Shown one piece after another: positions 51,766 to 60,704 of a stretch of 64,000 bases of DNA. Every line of letters starts with the position of its first letter. Position 1 is the first letter of the stretch. Origin of the DNA: Pseudomonas sp. GV085 (GTDB lineage Bacteria; Pseudomonadota; Gammaproteobacteria; Pseudomonadales; Pseudomonadaceae); assembly GCF_003050925.1 (NCBI RefSeq), contig NZ_QAOV01000004.1, positions 409,704 to 473,703 of the forward strand. The letters are read 5' to 3'. The notes under the pieces are model-generated. The model was not told where the DNA came from. It was given only the letters and a program-made list of their open reading frames with translations, and ran no database searches. Position numbers and translations under genes: made by a program.

Positions 51766-53115
51766 TCATCGGGTTTCTCCTTTGAGGCTGACCTGCGCGG
51801 CGTCCAGCTGCACCAGCACCGCGTACTGCCGGCCCCTGGGCTCGACGCGCAGGCGCTGTTTCCACTGTCCGATATCGCTGCTGTGGTAGTTGGCGATCAC
51901 CGCGATGAAACGGGTGTCTTCATCAAGCGCGCGCAGATCGATGAATTTGAATTGGCCTGGGTTGAGCAGGTAGTCGTCGGCGCGGATATAGGTGCTGCCC
52001 AGGGTCTTTTTCAGGTCGTCGGCCAGGGCCTGAGGGCTGGCGTTGATCAGCAGCGAGTCGTCGGTCAGTTGCAACACCTTGAAAGCGATCGGCGTGGCGA
52101 CGTGCTGCATGGCCGGGTTGCCCCACGGGGTGGTCAGGCTGACCCCCTGAGCGTCGTAGTCACCCAGCAGCGCGTCTTCGATGGGCGACATCGGCACGAC
52201 GGGCGCTGGCTCCAAACTCAGTGGCGACTGGGCCGGCACGCTTTCGTAAAGGTGGCTGAGTAGCGTTTGTACTTTGTCCGTCAGGGCCTGCGGGCTGGTG
52301 GCCTGCACATTGAGGGTGTAAGGCGAACGGCTCGCGTCCTCGTCCGGTGCCGTGCCGGTACTGATCAGGCGCGGGTTGACGTCGTGGCTGGCGTACAGGC
52401 TCAGGGAGTAGCGGCTGGGCTGATCGTCGGGGCCGCCGACCGAAATCGATGGAGTCCAGATCACTTGGCCGATCTTGCCGAGCATGGTGCAGCCGCCCAG
52501 GGTCAGGCAGGCGAGCAACAAGGTGGCCAGACGCAGGTTGCTGAACAGGCAAACGGTGCGCTCGGGTGCGGTCGCGCAAATATCAGCCAGCGGCTTTGGT
52601 GGCGGCGCTTCATTCATCGCTCGCAGCGGGTCGCCTTGCTCGGCTAAATCCAAGGGCCGGCAAAGGCGCTCGAATTCCGGGCAAGTGGCAGGTCGCCTAT
52701 CCGCCGGTGGCCTACTCGGCGCATCTTCCTGGTGCCACACGTGCATGCCTTCAGGGTGGCCGCCGAGCAGTTCATCCAGCGAACGCTGCCCTGGGGCGTG
52801 CTCGCCCAATTGCACCGCGACCTGATACGCACCAATCTGCAACCGATCACCGTCGTTGAGGCTTATCGCCACATGACGCTCAAGCGGCAGGTCGTGACCG
52901 TTGACGTAGGTTCTACCGCTGCGGTCGATCACGCAGAACCGCCCTTCGATGACGCGGATGTCGCAGTGGTTGGGTCGCACGCTGTTGGTGCGATCTTCCA
53001 GGCGCCAGTCCACCGCGGCACTGCCGATGCTGCCGCCCTGTGGGCCAAATTGGTGACCGGGCAGATAGCCGTGCAACAGCTGCGCAGGATTGCTGACAAC
53101 CAGGCTCAGCTTCAT
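51766..53115 (-). CDS. Fusion of an FHA domain (TagH/VasC type) with the T6SS lipoprotein TssJ (VasD)
   Basis: One open frame of 449 codons. Residues 1-105 form an FHA domain (GGSIGSAAVDWRLEDRTNSV, RPNHCDI, TYVNGHDL). A Pro/charged linker follows to about 190. A hydrophobic segment with lipobox (LRLATLLLACLTLGGC, Cys209) leads into a TssJ domain to the end, ending with DEDTRFIAVIANYHSSD and WKQRLRV. TssJ normally is a separate outer-membrane lipoprotein and FHA a cytoplasmic phosphothreonine reader. An internal ATG (residue 167, 52615-52617) could start a free TssJ but has no clear ribosome site. Overlaps tssG by 4 bases. The usual VasC C-terminal domain is absent. Confidence 0.82.
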   Translation of the reverse strand: MKLSLVVSNPAQLLHGYLPGHQFGPQGGSIGSAAVDWRLEDRTNSVRPNHCDIRVIEGRFCVIDRSGRTYVNGHDLPLERHVAISLNDGDRLQIGAYQVAVQLGEHAPGQRSLDELLGGHPEGMHVWHQEDAPSRPPADRRPATCPEFERLCRPLDLAEQGDPLRAMNEAPPPKPLADICATAPERTVCLFSNLRLATLLLACLTLGGCTMLGKIGQVIWTPSISVGGPDDQPSRYSLSLYASHDVNPRLISTGTAPDEDASRSPYTLNVQATSPQALTDKVQTLLSHLYESVPAQSPLSLEPAPVVPMSPIEDALLGDYDAQGVSLTTPWGNPAMQHVATPIAFKVLQLTDDSLLINASPQALADDLKKTLGSTYIRADDYLLNPGQFKFIDLRALDEDTRFIAVIANYHSSDIGQWKQRLRVEPRGRQYAVLVQLDAAQVSLKGETR

Positions 53116-54134
53116 GCGCGCCCCCGAATCCGCACCACGGCGGGATTACGATGTTGCTGATGCTCGATGAAACTGGTCCAGCCCAGGTGGGTGCCGCCGG
53201 CGCGTTGCAGGTTGAACGGCGGTACGTCTTCTTCGCGCAGCCCCAGTTCCAGGTCGTAGGCGGTGGCATCGCGCAGCAGAAAATGCATCAACTGGCGCAA
53301 TCGCCCGAACTGATCGTCGCTGGGCAAGAACTGACGAAAGCGCGCTTGAGTCAAGTTAGGAATCACCAGGGTGAACTTGCTGGCGCGGGTCTTGCTGCGA
53401 TCACCCACCACAAAGTTACTGCCCAGGGTGCCGTTGGCCTTGCCCAACGCCAGGCGCTGGCGTTGCGGAAAACTCACTGAGCGAGCCTCGAACTCACGGA
53501 TATGTATGCCGTGCAGGTCGAAGCAATGCTCGACGATGCCGGACACCACCGAGGGGGAGCGGCTGCGGTTGGCGATCAAGCCGGCAAAGCTCAGCAGGCG
53601 GCCCCACGGCAGCGGCGTCGTACCGCGAAGGTCGTTGTCGTTCAGCCCGACCATGGAGAATACGTAACGCGAAAAACGGTCGTTCGCCTCGGCCTGGTAG
53701 CGAATGTAGTAGCGGTACTTGCGCCAACTGGTGTGCAGCAGGGTCAGCAAGCGATGGTTGAAAAAGTCCATGAACGCCGGACGAATGCCGCGCTCTTGAG
53801 ATTGTTCGTAAGCCAGGCGGTCCAGGTAATAACCGGGCAAAGGCGAGTCGGTACCGTGCAGGCCAAAGAAGCTGGTCTGCAAGCGGTAGCGCGCTTCGTC
53901 GCCCCCATCCTCTACGCGGCCAGCCAACACCACGTCGGAGGCCGGAAAGCCCAGCCCTGCATGGCTTTGCAGGCGCACGCGACGGCGCGCCGCCGCACTC
54001 AGGGGCCGCGCTTCCAGGTCATCGCCATGCAAGGCGTGCAAATGCTCCAGCAAACGGTGAAACGAATAGTTTCGCGCGTCAGCCAGCAGCCGGTCGGCTA
54101 GATCAAGGGTTGTCTGCCGGTCAACAGTGGCCAT
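53112..54134 (-). CDS. tssG: T6SS baseplate protein TssG (VasB)
   Basis: A 340-residue TssG, with VRLQSHAGLGFPASDV near 50-65 and LTLLHTSWRKYRYYIRYQAE in the middle, both usual for the family. Part of the TssE-F-G wedge. Its start lies inside the tssF 3' end (37-base overlap), so translation is coupled. Confidence 0.93.
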   Translation of the reverse strand: MATVDRQTTLDLADRLLADARNYSFHRLLEHLHALHGDDLEARPLSAAARRRVRLQSHAGLGFPASDVVLAGRVEDGGDEARYRLQTSFFGLHGTDSPLPGYYLDRLAYEQSQERGIRPAFMDFFNHRLLTLLHTSWRKYRYYIRYQAEANDRFSRYVFSMVGLNDNDLRGTTPLPWGRLLSFAGLIANRSRSPSVVSGIVEHCFDLHGIHIREFEARSVSFPQRQRLALGKANGTLGSNFVVGDRSKTRASKFTLVIPNLTQARFRQFLPSDDQFGRLRQLMHFLLRDATAYDLELGLREEDVPPFNLQRAGGTHLGWTSFIEHQQHRNPAVVRIRGRA

Positions 54135-55864
54135 TCATAGCACTCGTTGTTGGTGGTATTGATCACTTCCAAACGGTGGAAGGAGTTGATGCTGGCGTAC
54201 AGGGCGAAGAAGTGCGAAAGCACGCTAGCGAACAGGTACAGCTCGCCCTCGCAGAGGAAGGCGTTCTGGTCCAATTGCAAACGGGTCTGCACGCCGCGCA
54301 CGGGCAGGCCTTTCATCAGCCAGTCGATGGGAGTGGTCACGGCATCCTGGATACCGTTGAGGCGCTTGCGTGTGGCGCGGGCCTGTTGCAGGTCGTGCAG
54401 GGCGGCAAAGTCATAGGCGCGGATCACTGCCTTGAGCGGCTCGGCCGACAGCAACGACAGGTAGTTCAGCGACAGATTGGAAATCAGCGTCCAGTGCAGG
54501 CTCGCGTCCAACACCGGCCGATAAGACCGGGTCGGCGCAATCAGATTGGTATAGATGGCAAACGACGGCGTGACCTCGGTGGACAGCGACACATCGCCGA
54601 CCCCCAGGGCCAATGGCAGATCGCGGTTGGTGCAGGTCAGTTCGATGGACGCCGCTTCATGCTCGCCGATGTACAGGCTTTCATCGCCACGCACGAAGGC
54701 GATGCGATGGCGCAATCCCTCACGTCCGTGGGATTCCTCGATATGCGTGCGGAAGTACAGCGCGGTGCGGCCCCGGGCATGTTCGATCTCATGCTGGAAC
54801 GACTCGAACGGAGTAAAGCGCCGTAACGGATCGCCCTTGCGCTCCTTGTCGGCGGCGTCCCAGCCGGCCACCTGGTCGACACTGAAAATCTCAAAGGCAT
54901 CGTGGCGGTTGCCACTGGGGCTGATACGCCGTTCCTGGCTGCGTCCGTCCAGCGCGATGGGCTCGGCATCGTGGCGGAACAGATTGACCGCCGGCGCACA
55001 GAACAGGTGAAGGTCTGAGGTGCGCAAATGCGTATTGACCGGCATCGGCCGGGAAAACTGAAATTCGAAGCGAATCTGTCCAGTGCTGACGGCCGGCCAG
55101 ACCTTGGCTAGTCGGGTCAGGCTGAAAAAGTGGAACCGCTGGGGGAACACAAAGTATTCCTGCAGGATCCGGTAGCCATCGAACACGTTGCGCGGGTAGG
55201 GCAGCAGTGCTTCTTCGGCGGTGAAACCGGGGAAGCCCAACTCGCTGGGGTTCAGACGATAAGGGGTGTTGTTGACGTACAGCGTGACGCTTTTGAGGTA
55301 ATGGGCCAGCCACAGGTACAGGGTCAGTGCGGTGGCATTGTCGCCGCCGAGGTGAAAATCCAACTGATCGCACTCGAGGCTGTCGAGCGGTTGTGGGGTC
55401 AACACGTTGAGGTCGATGCGCAGTGTCGAAGCTTCGCGGCTGTGGGCATCGCTGACTGCCTGCAACGCCAACGGGTACAGATTGACATCGGTGCACGTGC
55501 GAAACTCGCAGGAGATGCCGTCCACGGGTTTGGCAAACAGCCGCGTCCCTTTGGGAATCACCTTGCGTTGACTGATCGCATTGGGCCGTGGCTCGAAGCG
55601 GATGATGGTTGCGCTGGGCAAGGGCCGCAGGTAGTTGGGCCAGAGCATCTGCAGCAGCGGATGGGTCAGCTCCGGCAAGTCGTCGTCGATCTTCATGCCG
55701 AGCTTGGCCGTGAGGAAGGCAAAGCCTTCCAGCAATCGCTCCACGTCCGGGTCGCCGGCCTCGTCGCCGAGAAACTGCGCCAACTGTGGATTGTCCTCGG
55801 CAAACTCGCGACCGAGCTCGCGCAGGTAGCGCAACTCCTCGGCAAAACGTTGTTTCAAGTCCAT
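54098..55864 (-). CDS. tssF: T6SS baseplate protein TssF (VasA)
   Basis: A 588-residue TssF, with the conserved opening RFAEELRYLRELGREFAEDN, then DPDVERLLEGFAFLTAKLGM and PELTHPLLQMLWPNYLRPLP. Two copies per wedge form the core of the baseplate. Starts 7 bases after tssE. No ClpV (tssH) gene follows tssG, unlike many clusters. Confidence 0.95.
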   Translation of the reverse strand: MDLKQRFAEELRYLRELGREFAEDNPQLAQFLGDEAGDPDVERLLEGFAFLTAKLGMKIDDDLPELTHPLLQMLWPNYLRPLPSATIIRFEPRPNAISQRKVIPKGTRLFAKPVDGISCEFRTCTDVNLYPLALQAVSDAHSREASTLRIDLNVLTPQPLDSLECDQLDFHLGGDNATALTLYLWLAHYLKSVTLYVNNTPYRLNPSELGFPGFTAEEALLPYPRNVFDGYRILQEYFVFPQRFHFFSLTRLAKVWPAVSTGQIRFEFQFSRPMPVNTHLRTSDLHLFCAPAVNLFRHDAEPIALDGRSQERRISPSGNRHDAFEIFSVDQVAGWDAADKERKGDPLRRFTPFESFQHEIEHARGRTALYFRTHIEESHGREGLRHRIAFVRGDESLYIGEHEAASIELTCTNRDLPLALGVGDVSLSTEVTPSFAIYTNLIAPTRSYRPVLDASLHWTLISNLSLNYLSLLSAEPLKAVIRAYDFAALHDLQQARATRKRLNGIQDAVTTPIDWLMKGLPVRGVQTRLQLDQNAFLCEGELYLFASVLSHFFALYASINSFHRLEVINTTNNECYEWPLLTGRQPLI

Positions 55865-55871
55865 GGCATCC

Positions 55872-56288
55872 TCATTTCACCCGGGTGTAGCCGTCGCGGC
55901 CATGCATGGCCACCTCGATCTGCACCTGCTCTTCCTTGTGGTTGACCTGCACCTGGCAATCCAGGCGAAAGTTCAGCTCCAGCGGCAAATCCGGGTCGGG
56001 CTGATAACGCACGCCCGTGACCTTGATGCGCGGTTCAAACGCCTCCACCGAGCGCCGGATATCGGCGCTGATGGCCACCACCAGATCACTGCTGGCCTGG
56101 GTAACCCCATTGAAATCGCGCAGGCCCAGTTCAGGGCTGCTTTGCGAGCAGCCCTGGCGTGAATTGAGCACCTGTTCCAGGTGGCGTTTGATCGCCTCGA
56201 CACGCTGGCGCGCTTGTTCATCCGCACTGCCGGGGCGGTAGCGCGGTGCGTCGGCTTCCAGGCGCTCGAACAGGCTGGTGCCGCGCAC
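55872..56288 (-). CDS. tssE: T6SS baseplate wedge protein TssE (gp25-like)
   Basis: A 138-residue gp25-like protein with the block SPELGLRDFNGVTQASSDLV and a C-terminal beta-strand part. It starts with GTG directly after the tssC stop codon (zero gap), which implies reinitiation. TssE nucleates sheath polymerisation. Confidence 0.9.
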   Translation of the reverse strand: MRGTSLFERLEADAPRYRPGSADEQARQRVEAIKRHLEQVLNSRQGCSQSSPELGLRDFNGVTQASSDLVVAISADIRRSVEAFEPRIKVTGVRYQPDPDLPLELNFRLDCQVQVNHKEEQVQIEVAMHGRDGYTRVK

Positions 56289-57767
56289 CTATTGGGTGTC
56301 CAGCCGACCGACCAGGGAGATCTCGAAGTTGGCGCCCATGTACTTGAAGTGCGGGCGCACCGCCAACGACACCTGGTACCAGCCTGGATCGCCCGCCACG
56401 TCCTGCACGACGATTTGCGCGGCGCGCAAGGGGCGACGGCTGCGCACATCGGACGACGGGTTTTCCTGATCGGCGATGTACTGTTTGAGCCAGGTGTTCA
56501 ACTCACGTTCCAGGTCCTGGCGTTCCTTCCAACTGCCGATCTGCTCGCGTTGCAGCACCTTGATGTAGTGGGCCAGGCGATTGACGATAAACAGGTAGGG
56601 CAACTGGGTGCCGAGCTTGTAGTTGGTCTGGGCTTCCTGGCCTTCGCGGGTCTTGGGGAAGTTTTTCGGTTTCTGTATTGAATTGGCGGAGAAGAACGCG
56701 GCGTTGTCGCTGTCCTTGCGCATGGTCAGGGGAATAAAACCGGCTTCGGCCAGCTCGAATTCCTTGCGATCGGAAATCAGCACTTCGGTAGGAATCTTCG
56801 CCTGCAATTGGCCGAGGGATTCGTACAGGTGCACCGGCAAATCGTCCACCGCGCCGCCGGACTGCGGGCCGATGATGTTCGGGCACCAGCGGTAGCGGGC
56901 GAAGCTGTCGGTGATGCGCGAGGCCATCAGGAACGCGGTGTTGCCCCACAAGTAATTGTCGTGGTTGCCGTCGACGGTTTCGTTGTAGCAGAAGCTGCGA
57001 ATCGGGTTCTCCAGCCCGTCGTAGGGCGAGCGCAGCAGGAAGCGCGGCAGCGTCGCGGCGATGTATTTGGAGTCTTCCATCTCACGCAGGCTGCGCCATT
57101 TGGTATGGCCGGGCCCTTCAAAAATGTCGCTGACTTCCTTGACCGACGGCAGGTCCTGATAGCTCTTGAGGTTGAAGAACTCAGGACCTGCCGCCATCAC
57201 GAAAGGGGCATGGGCCATGGCGCCCACGGAAGCGACGTAGCTCAACAGCTTCATGTCCGGGGACGACGGGCCGAAGGTGTAGTTGCCAATCATCGTCGCG
57301 ATCGGCTCGCCACCGAACTGGCCGTAACCGGAGGTGTAGGCGTGCTTGTACAGGCCGCTGCGGGTGATGTCGCCGGCGTTGTCGAAGTCGTCAAGCAGCT
57401 CTTCTTTGGTGACATGCAGCACTTCCAGTTTGATGTTCTCGCGAAAATCCGTGCGATCCACCAGCAGCTTCAGGCCGCGCCATGCGGATTCAAGTCGCTG
57501 GAACTGCGGCTGATGCAGAATCACGTCCATCTGCTTGCTCAAGGCACGGTCGATTTCGGCAATCATCTGGTCAACCCGGTGCTTGTTGACCGGCTGCTGA
57601 TGGTCGCCGCATTGCAGGATTTCGCTGATGAACACAGCCACGCCTTGGCGGGCGACTGCGTAGCCTTCCTGGGAGGGGCGAATGGTGGTATTGGCCAGCA
57701 GTTGGTCGAGCAACGACGTTGGTTCGTCAGCCACCAATACTTGGGCGACGGCGCTTTCCATAGGCAT
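56289..57767 (-). CDS. tssC: T6SS sheath large subunit TssC (VipB)
   Basis: A 492-residue sheath protein. Conserved VLHQPQFQRLESAWRGLKLL, FGGEPIATMIGNYTFGP, RFLLRSPYDG and the C-terminal handshake part are clear. ATG 57765-57767 (MPMESAV) has GGAG 8 bases upstream; the longer frame begins at a TTG without support. Pairs with TssB to make the contractile sheath. Confidence 0.95.
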   Translation of the reverse strand: MPMESAVAQVLVADEPTSLLDQLLANTTIRPSQEGYAVARQGVAVFISEILQCGDHQQPVNKHRVDQMIAEIDRALSKQMDVILHQPQFQRLESAWRGLKLLVDRTDFRENIKLEVLHVTKEELLDDFDNAGDITRSGLYKHAYTSGYGQFGGEPIATMIGNYTFGPSSPDMKLLSYVASVGAMAHAPFVMAAGPEFFNLKSYQDLPSVKEVSDIFEGPGHTKWRSLREMEDSKYIAATLPRFLLRSPYDGLENPIRSFCYNETVDGNHDNYLWGNTAFLMASRITDSFARYRWCPNIIGPQSGGAVDDLPVHLYESLGQLQAKIPTEVLISDRKEFELAEAGFIPLTMRKDSDNAAFFSANSIQKPKNFPKTREGQEAQTNYKLGTQLPYLFIVNRLAHYIKVLQREQIGSWKERQDLERELNTWLKQYIADQENPSSDVRSRRPLRAAQIVVQDVAGDPGWYQVSLAVRPHFKYMGANFEISLVGRLDTQ

Positions 57768-57798
57768 GGGGAGTACTCCGTTGAGAAGGGCGTTCAAG

Positions 57799-58302
57799 TC
57801 AATTTGTTGGCGCTTCGAGCACCAGGTTCAACTCGCTGGCCAGGCGTTGGCGAGCGGTTTCATCGGTCAGCATGTTCTGCAGGTGTTTGCGAAAGGCGGG
57901 GACGTTGCCCATAGGGCCTTTGAGCGCAACTAAGGCTTCACGCAGTTCCAGTAACTTGTTCAACTCCGGTACTTGGCGGGCGAGCGCGTCGGGGCCGAAG
58001 TCATTGATGTTTTTGAATTGGAGTTGCACGTTCAAGTCGGTGTCTTGGTCGTTGTTGAGAACAGACGGAACCGCCATGACCAGAGAAACTTCGGCTTTGG
58101 TCAGTACTTCATTGAACGTGTCTTTATCTATTCGAACGGATTGCCGGTCTTCCAGGGCGGTTAGTTCGCCGTGGCCTTTGAAGTCGCCGGTGATTAACAA
58201 CTTCAGAGGTAGCTCAACTTCAGCCTGTTGGTCGCCCGTGGCCGGGACGTACTTGATGTTGACGCGTTCTTTGGGGGCGACAGAACCCTGAGTTTTCGAC
58301 AT
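57799..58302 (-). CDS. tssB: T6SS sheath small subunit TssB (VipA)
   Basis: A 167-residue sheath protein with opening SVAPKERVNIKYVPATGDQQ and LPLKLLITGDFKG, followed by VPELNKLLELREALVALKGP near the end. First gene of the leftward T6SS operon, which then runs with short gaps or overlaps down to the immunity genes. Confidence 0.95.
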   Translation of the reverse strand: MSKTQGSVAPKERVNIKYVPATGDQQAEVELPLKLLITGDFKGHGELTALEDRQSVRIDKDTFNEVLTKAEVSLVMAVPSVLNNDQDTDLNVQLQFKNINDFGPDALARQVPELNKLLELREALVALKGPMGNVPAFRKHLQNMLTDETARQRLASELNLVLEAPTN

Positions 58303-58630
58303 GGGAATAATCCTTTTCGTAAGGTCGGCGTATTAGAACCGGCTATTGCAAGATTTGTCATGTAGGACGACGTGGACGCGATTCGTAGGTTATGGGTGTA
58401 GGAAGCTGTACTTGCTTCCACTATTCCTACAGGCTCTGTGGAAATATCTGATAGATGCATCTTCCTATTCGGTTTTAGTGGTGTGTTATTCGTCTTTTAC
58501 TTGCCTATCCGTCGAACTCAGGCAATGCTCTTAGAGTTAATCGTTGAACTCGCAGGTTAAAAAGCGTTAGTTCGAAAACTTAAGAAGATTGTCCGGTTTT
58601 GATTTCGGCGAGGCATATCAGGAGGCGTTG
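58303..58630. other. Divergent T6SS promoter region with a degenerate REP-like hairpin
   Basis: These 328 bases carry no gene and are clearly more AT-rich than their surroundings. The sequence 58398-58431 is a hairpin: GTAGGAA/TTCCTAC outside and GGAAGC/GCTTCC inside, resembling a decayed REP. For the rightward side TTGAAC (58544-58549) and TTAGTT (58567-58572) are a weak 17-base-spaced promoter. I found no sigma-54 site, although Vibrio vas clusters use one. Confidence 0.5.
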
Positions 58631-59293
58631 ATGCGCAACGGATGGCGAGGATGGAAATGGGGGCTCTGCCTGACGGCTATGGCCGTAATGGACGCGCAGG
58701 CGGCGACACAAGACTGCCCTTCCATCGTCTCCCCCTTGAAGCGCCTGGAGTGTTTTGATTTGGCCGCTGGTACGCCCATCCATCACGCACCAGCGGCACC
58801 ACGCGCGCTTGACCGGGCACTGCCGATTGTCGATCTGGTCCAACGCAATGAAGCCAAGCGTCCACCCGAGGATCAGCGTTTCCTGCTGTCGTCGTTCCCA
58901 GAGCCGGACAACGACCAGCAACAACGCATGGTGATCTCAGCCCCGGCGTTGGGCGCGTTGCCGCCTCGGCCTTACCTGGCCATCAGTTGCGAATCGAAAA
59001 TCTCCCGCTTGCAACTGGTGCTGGATGAGCCAGCCAAGCCCAACAGAATTCGCATCCAGCTGTTCAAGGATGAGCGCCCGGTCTCCGACGCCTATCAATG
59101 GCAGGTGCTGGACGACGCCGGCCTGGTGGTCGACGCCGGACGCGGGCTACAGGCTATTTCCCTATTGCGCAACATGGGCGGCGGCCAGCGCCTTCGACTC
59201 GAGAGCGACTATCCCAGGCTGCACGGCCTAGTGTTTGACGCCGAAGGCCTGGGCGAACTGATCGAGCAGGAGCGTCAAGTATGTCGCTGGTAA
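58631..59293 (+). CDS. tagO: T6SS-associated protein TagO (VasI)
   Basis: A 220-residue protein with a signal peptide (WGLCLTAMAVMDAQAATQDC) and the cysteine-containing start of the TagO/VasI family (CPSIVSPLKRLECFDLAAGT), followed by SQ/QMVISAPALGALPPRPYLA-type segments and a small beta domain (CESKISRLQLVLDEPAK). AGGAGG lies just before ATG 58631; an earlier in-frame start at 58589 would destroy the signal. Role is periplasmic and poorly known. Overlaps tssA by 13 bases. Confidence 0.85.
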   Translation: MRNGWRGWKWGLCLTAMAVMDAQAATQDCPSIVSPLKRLECFDLAAGTPIHHAPAAPRALDRALPIVDLVQRNEAKRPPEDQRFLLSSFPEPDNDQQQRMVISAPALGALPPRPYLAISCESKISRLQLVLDEPAKPNRIRIQLFKDERPVSDAYQWQVLDDAGLVVDAGRGLQAISLLRNMGGGQRLRLESDYPRLHGLVFDAEGLGELIEQERQVCRW

Positions 59294-60699
59294 TCGACGT
59301 GCCGGCGGACACCGTCAAGCTGTTGCTGACACCCATCGAGCCCGAGCAACCCGCCGGCCATTTCGATGTGGAGGACGAAACCTACCAGGCCATCGACCAG
59401 GAAATGGTCAAGCTCGGCGGCTTGCGCGAGAGCGATATCGACTGGCCGTATATCGACGAAGCCTCCCGTCAATACCTGGCGATCCAGTGCAAGCACTGGC
59501 GCATCGTCGCCCATCTGCATGTGGTTTGGCTGCGCACCCGGCAATGGGCACGTTGGGCCGATGCCTTGGGCTTGTTGGCCGGCATGGTGGAACTGTATTG
59601 GGACAGTGCCTACCCCAAGCCCGGCCCCACCGGCTACCTGAACAAACGCAAACAGGTACAGCGTCTGTTGAGCGACATGGTGCAGGTGTTGCCGACCCTG
59701 GAGCGCAGCAGTTTTGAACCGGCCTATCAAGCTGCGGCGGAACTGGCCCTGGCAAATCTGCAACGCTGTGCCGAAAGCGCCAAGCTCGACCCCGCGCCAC
59801 TGGATGCGTTGCAACGCCAGTTGGATAAATACAGCGAGCCAGTCGTCGCCATTGAGCCCACTCGTGCGGCCACCTCCGGCAGCGTTCTGGATTCAGCCTT
59901 TTTTTCCAGCCCCAAACCGCAAGCGCCGAGCAATGAGCGCGAACAACGCAGCGCCGTGTTGAACATGGCCGAGCAGATCAACCAGCAAGACCCTTACGAC
60001 CCTACCGGCTACCAATTGCGACGCTTCGGCCTGTGGTCGCATTTGCGCACCGCGCCGCCCATCACCCGCGACCGTCGCACCGAATTGACCGCCGTGCCCA
60101 AGGACATCGTCGACGGCTACCAGGACGCGCTGAACCACAACGCCATTGACCCGAACCTGCTGCTGCGTATCGAAAAAAGCGTCTGCGCCTCGCCGTATTG
60201 GCTGCGCGGCAGTTACTTGGCCGCCCACGTCGCCTCGCGCCTGGCGATGGAGGAAGTGGCCGCAGCCATTCGTCAGACCTGTGAGCGTTTTGTCTGCCGT
60301 TTGCCGGCGCTACTGGAGTTGTGTTTCAGCGATGGCACGCCGTTCGTGGATGCGCAAACCCAGGCCTGGATCAGCGGTGCCGACCAGGCGCAAACCACCG
60401 GCAGCCCGGTGCAGGAATACGCCGGCCTGCGCGACGAACTGGCCGCGCAGCTCAATACCGAAGGCGTGGAAGTGGTGTTGCTGCGTCTGCAAGAACTGCA
60501 CGCCACCCATGACGCCCCACGCCAGCGCAGCTATGCCACGGTGATTGCCGCCGACTTGCTGGCCTCGCGTGGCCTGTCGTGGCTGGCGGATGACCTGTAC
60601 GCGAGCGTTGCGCGGTTGATGCGCGAGACCACGGCGCAGGGGTGGGAGCCGGAGTTGTACCGGAAGGTTGCAACCGTTATCAGTGACAGTAAGGACTAG
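59281..60699 (+). CDS. tssA: T6SS cap/assembly protein TssA (VasJ-like)
   Basis: A 472-residue protein with an N-terminal ImpA_N-like domain (GYQLRRFGLWSHL in the middle is typical of the family; residues 20-150 contain EDETYQAIDQEMVKLGG) and a C-terminal VasJ-type domain. TssA starts and caps sheath assembly. It overlaps tagO, matching the Vibrio order vasI-vasJ. vasK (tssM) would be next in Vibrio; here a vgrG intervenes. Confidence 0.88.
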   Translation: MSLVIDVPADTVKLLLTPIEPEQPAGHFDVEDETYQAIDQEMVKLGGLRESDIDWPYIDEASRQYLAIQCKHWRIVAHLHVVWLRTRQWARWADALGLLAGMVELYWDSAYPKPGPTGYLNKRKQVQRLLSDMVQVLPTLERSSFEPAYQAAAELALANLQRCAESAKLDPAPLDALQRQLDKYSEPVVAIEPTRAATSGSVLDSAFFSSPKPQAPSNEREQRSAVLNMAEQINQQDPYDPTGYQLRRFGLWSHLRTAPPITRDRRTELTAVPKDIVDGYQDALNHNAIDPNLLLRIEKSVCASPYWLRGSYLAAHVASRLAMEEVAAAIRQTCERFVCRLPALLELCFSDGTPFVDAQTQAWISGADQAQTTGSPVQEYAGLRDELAAQLNTEGVEVVLLRLQELHATHDAPRQRSYATVIAADLLASRGLSWLADDLYASVARLMRETTAQGWEPELYRKVATVISDSKD

Positions 60700-60704
60700 C
60701 TACG

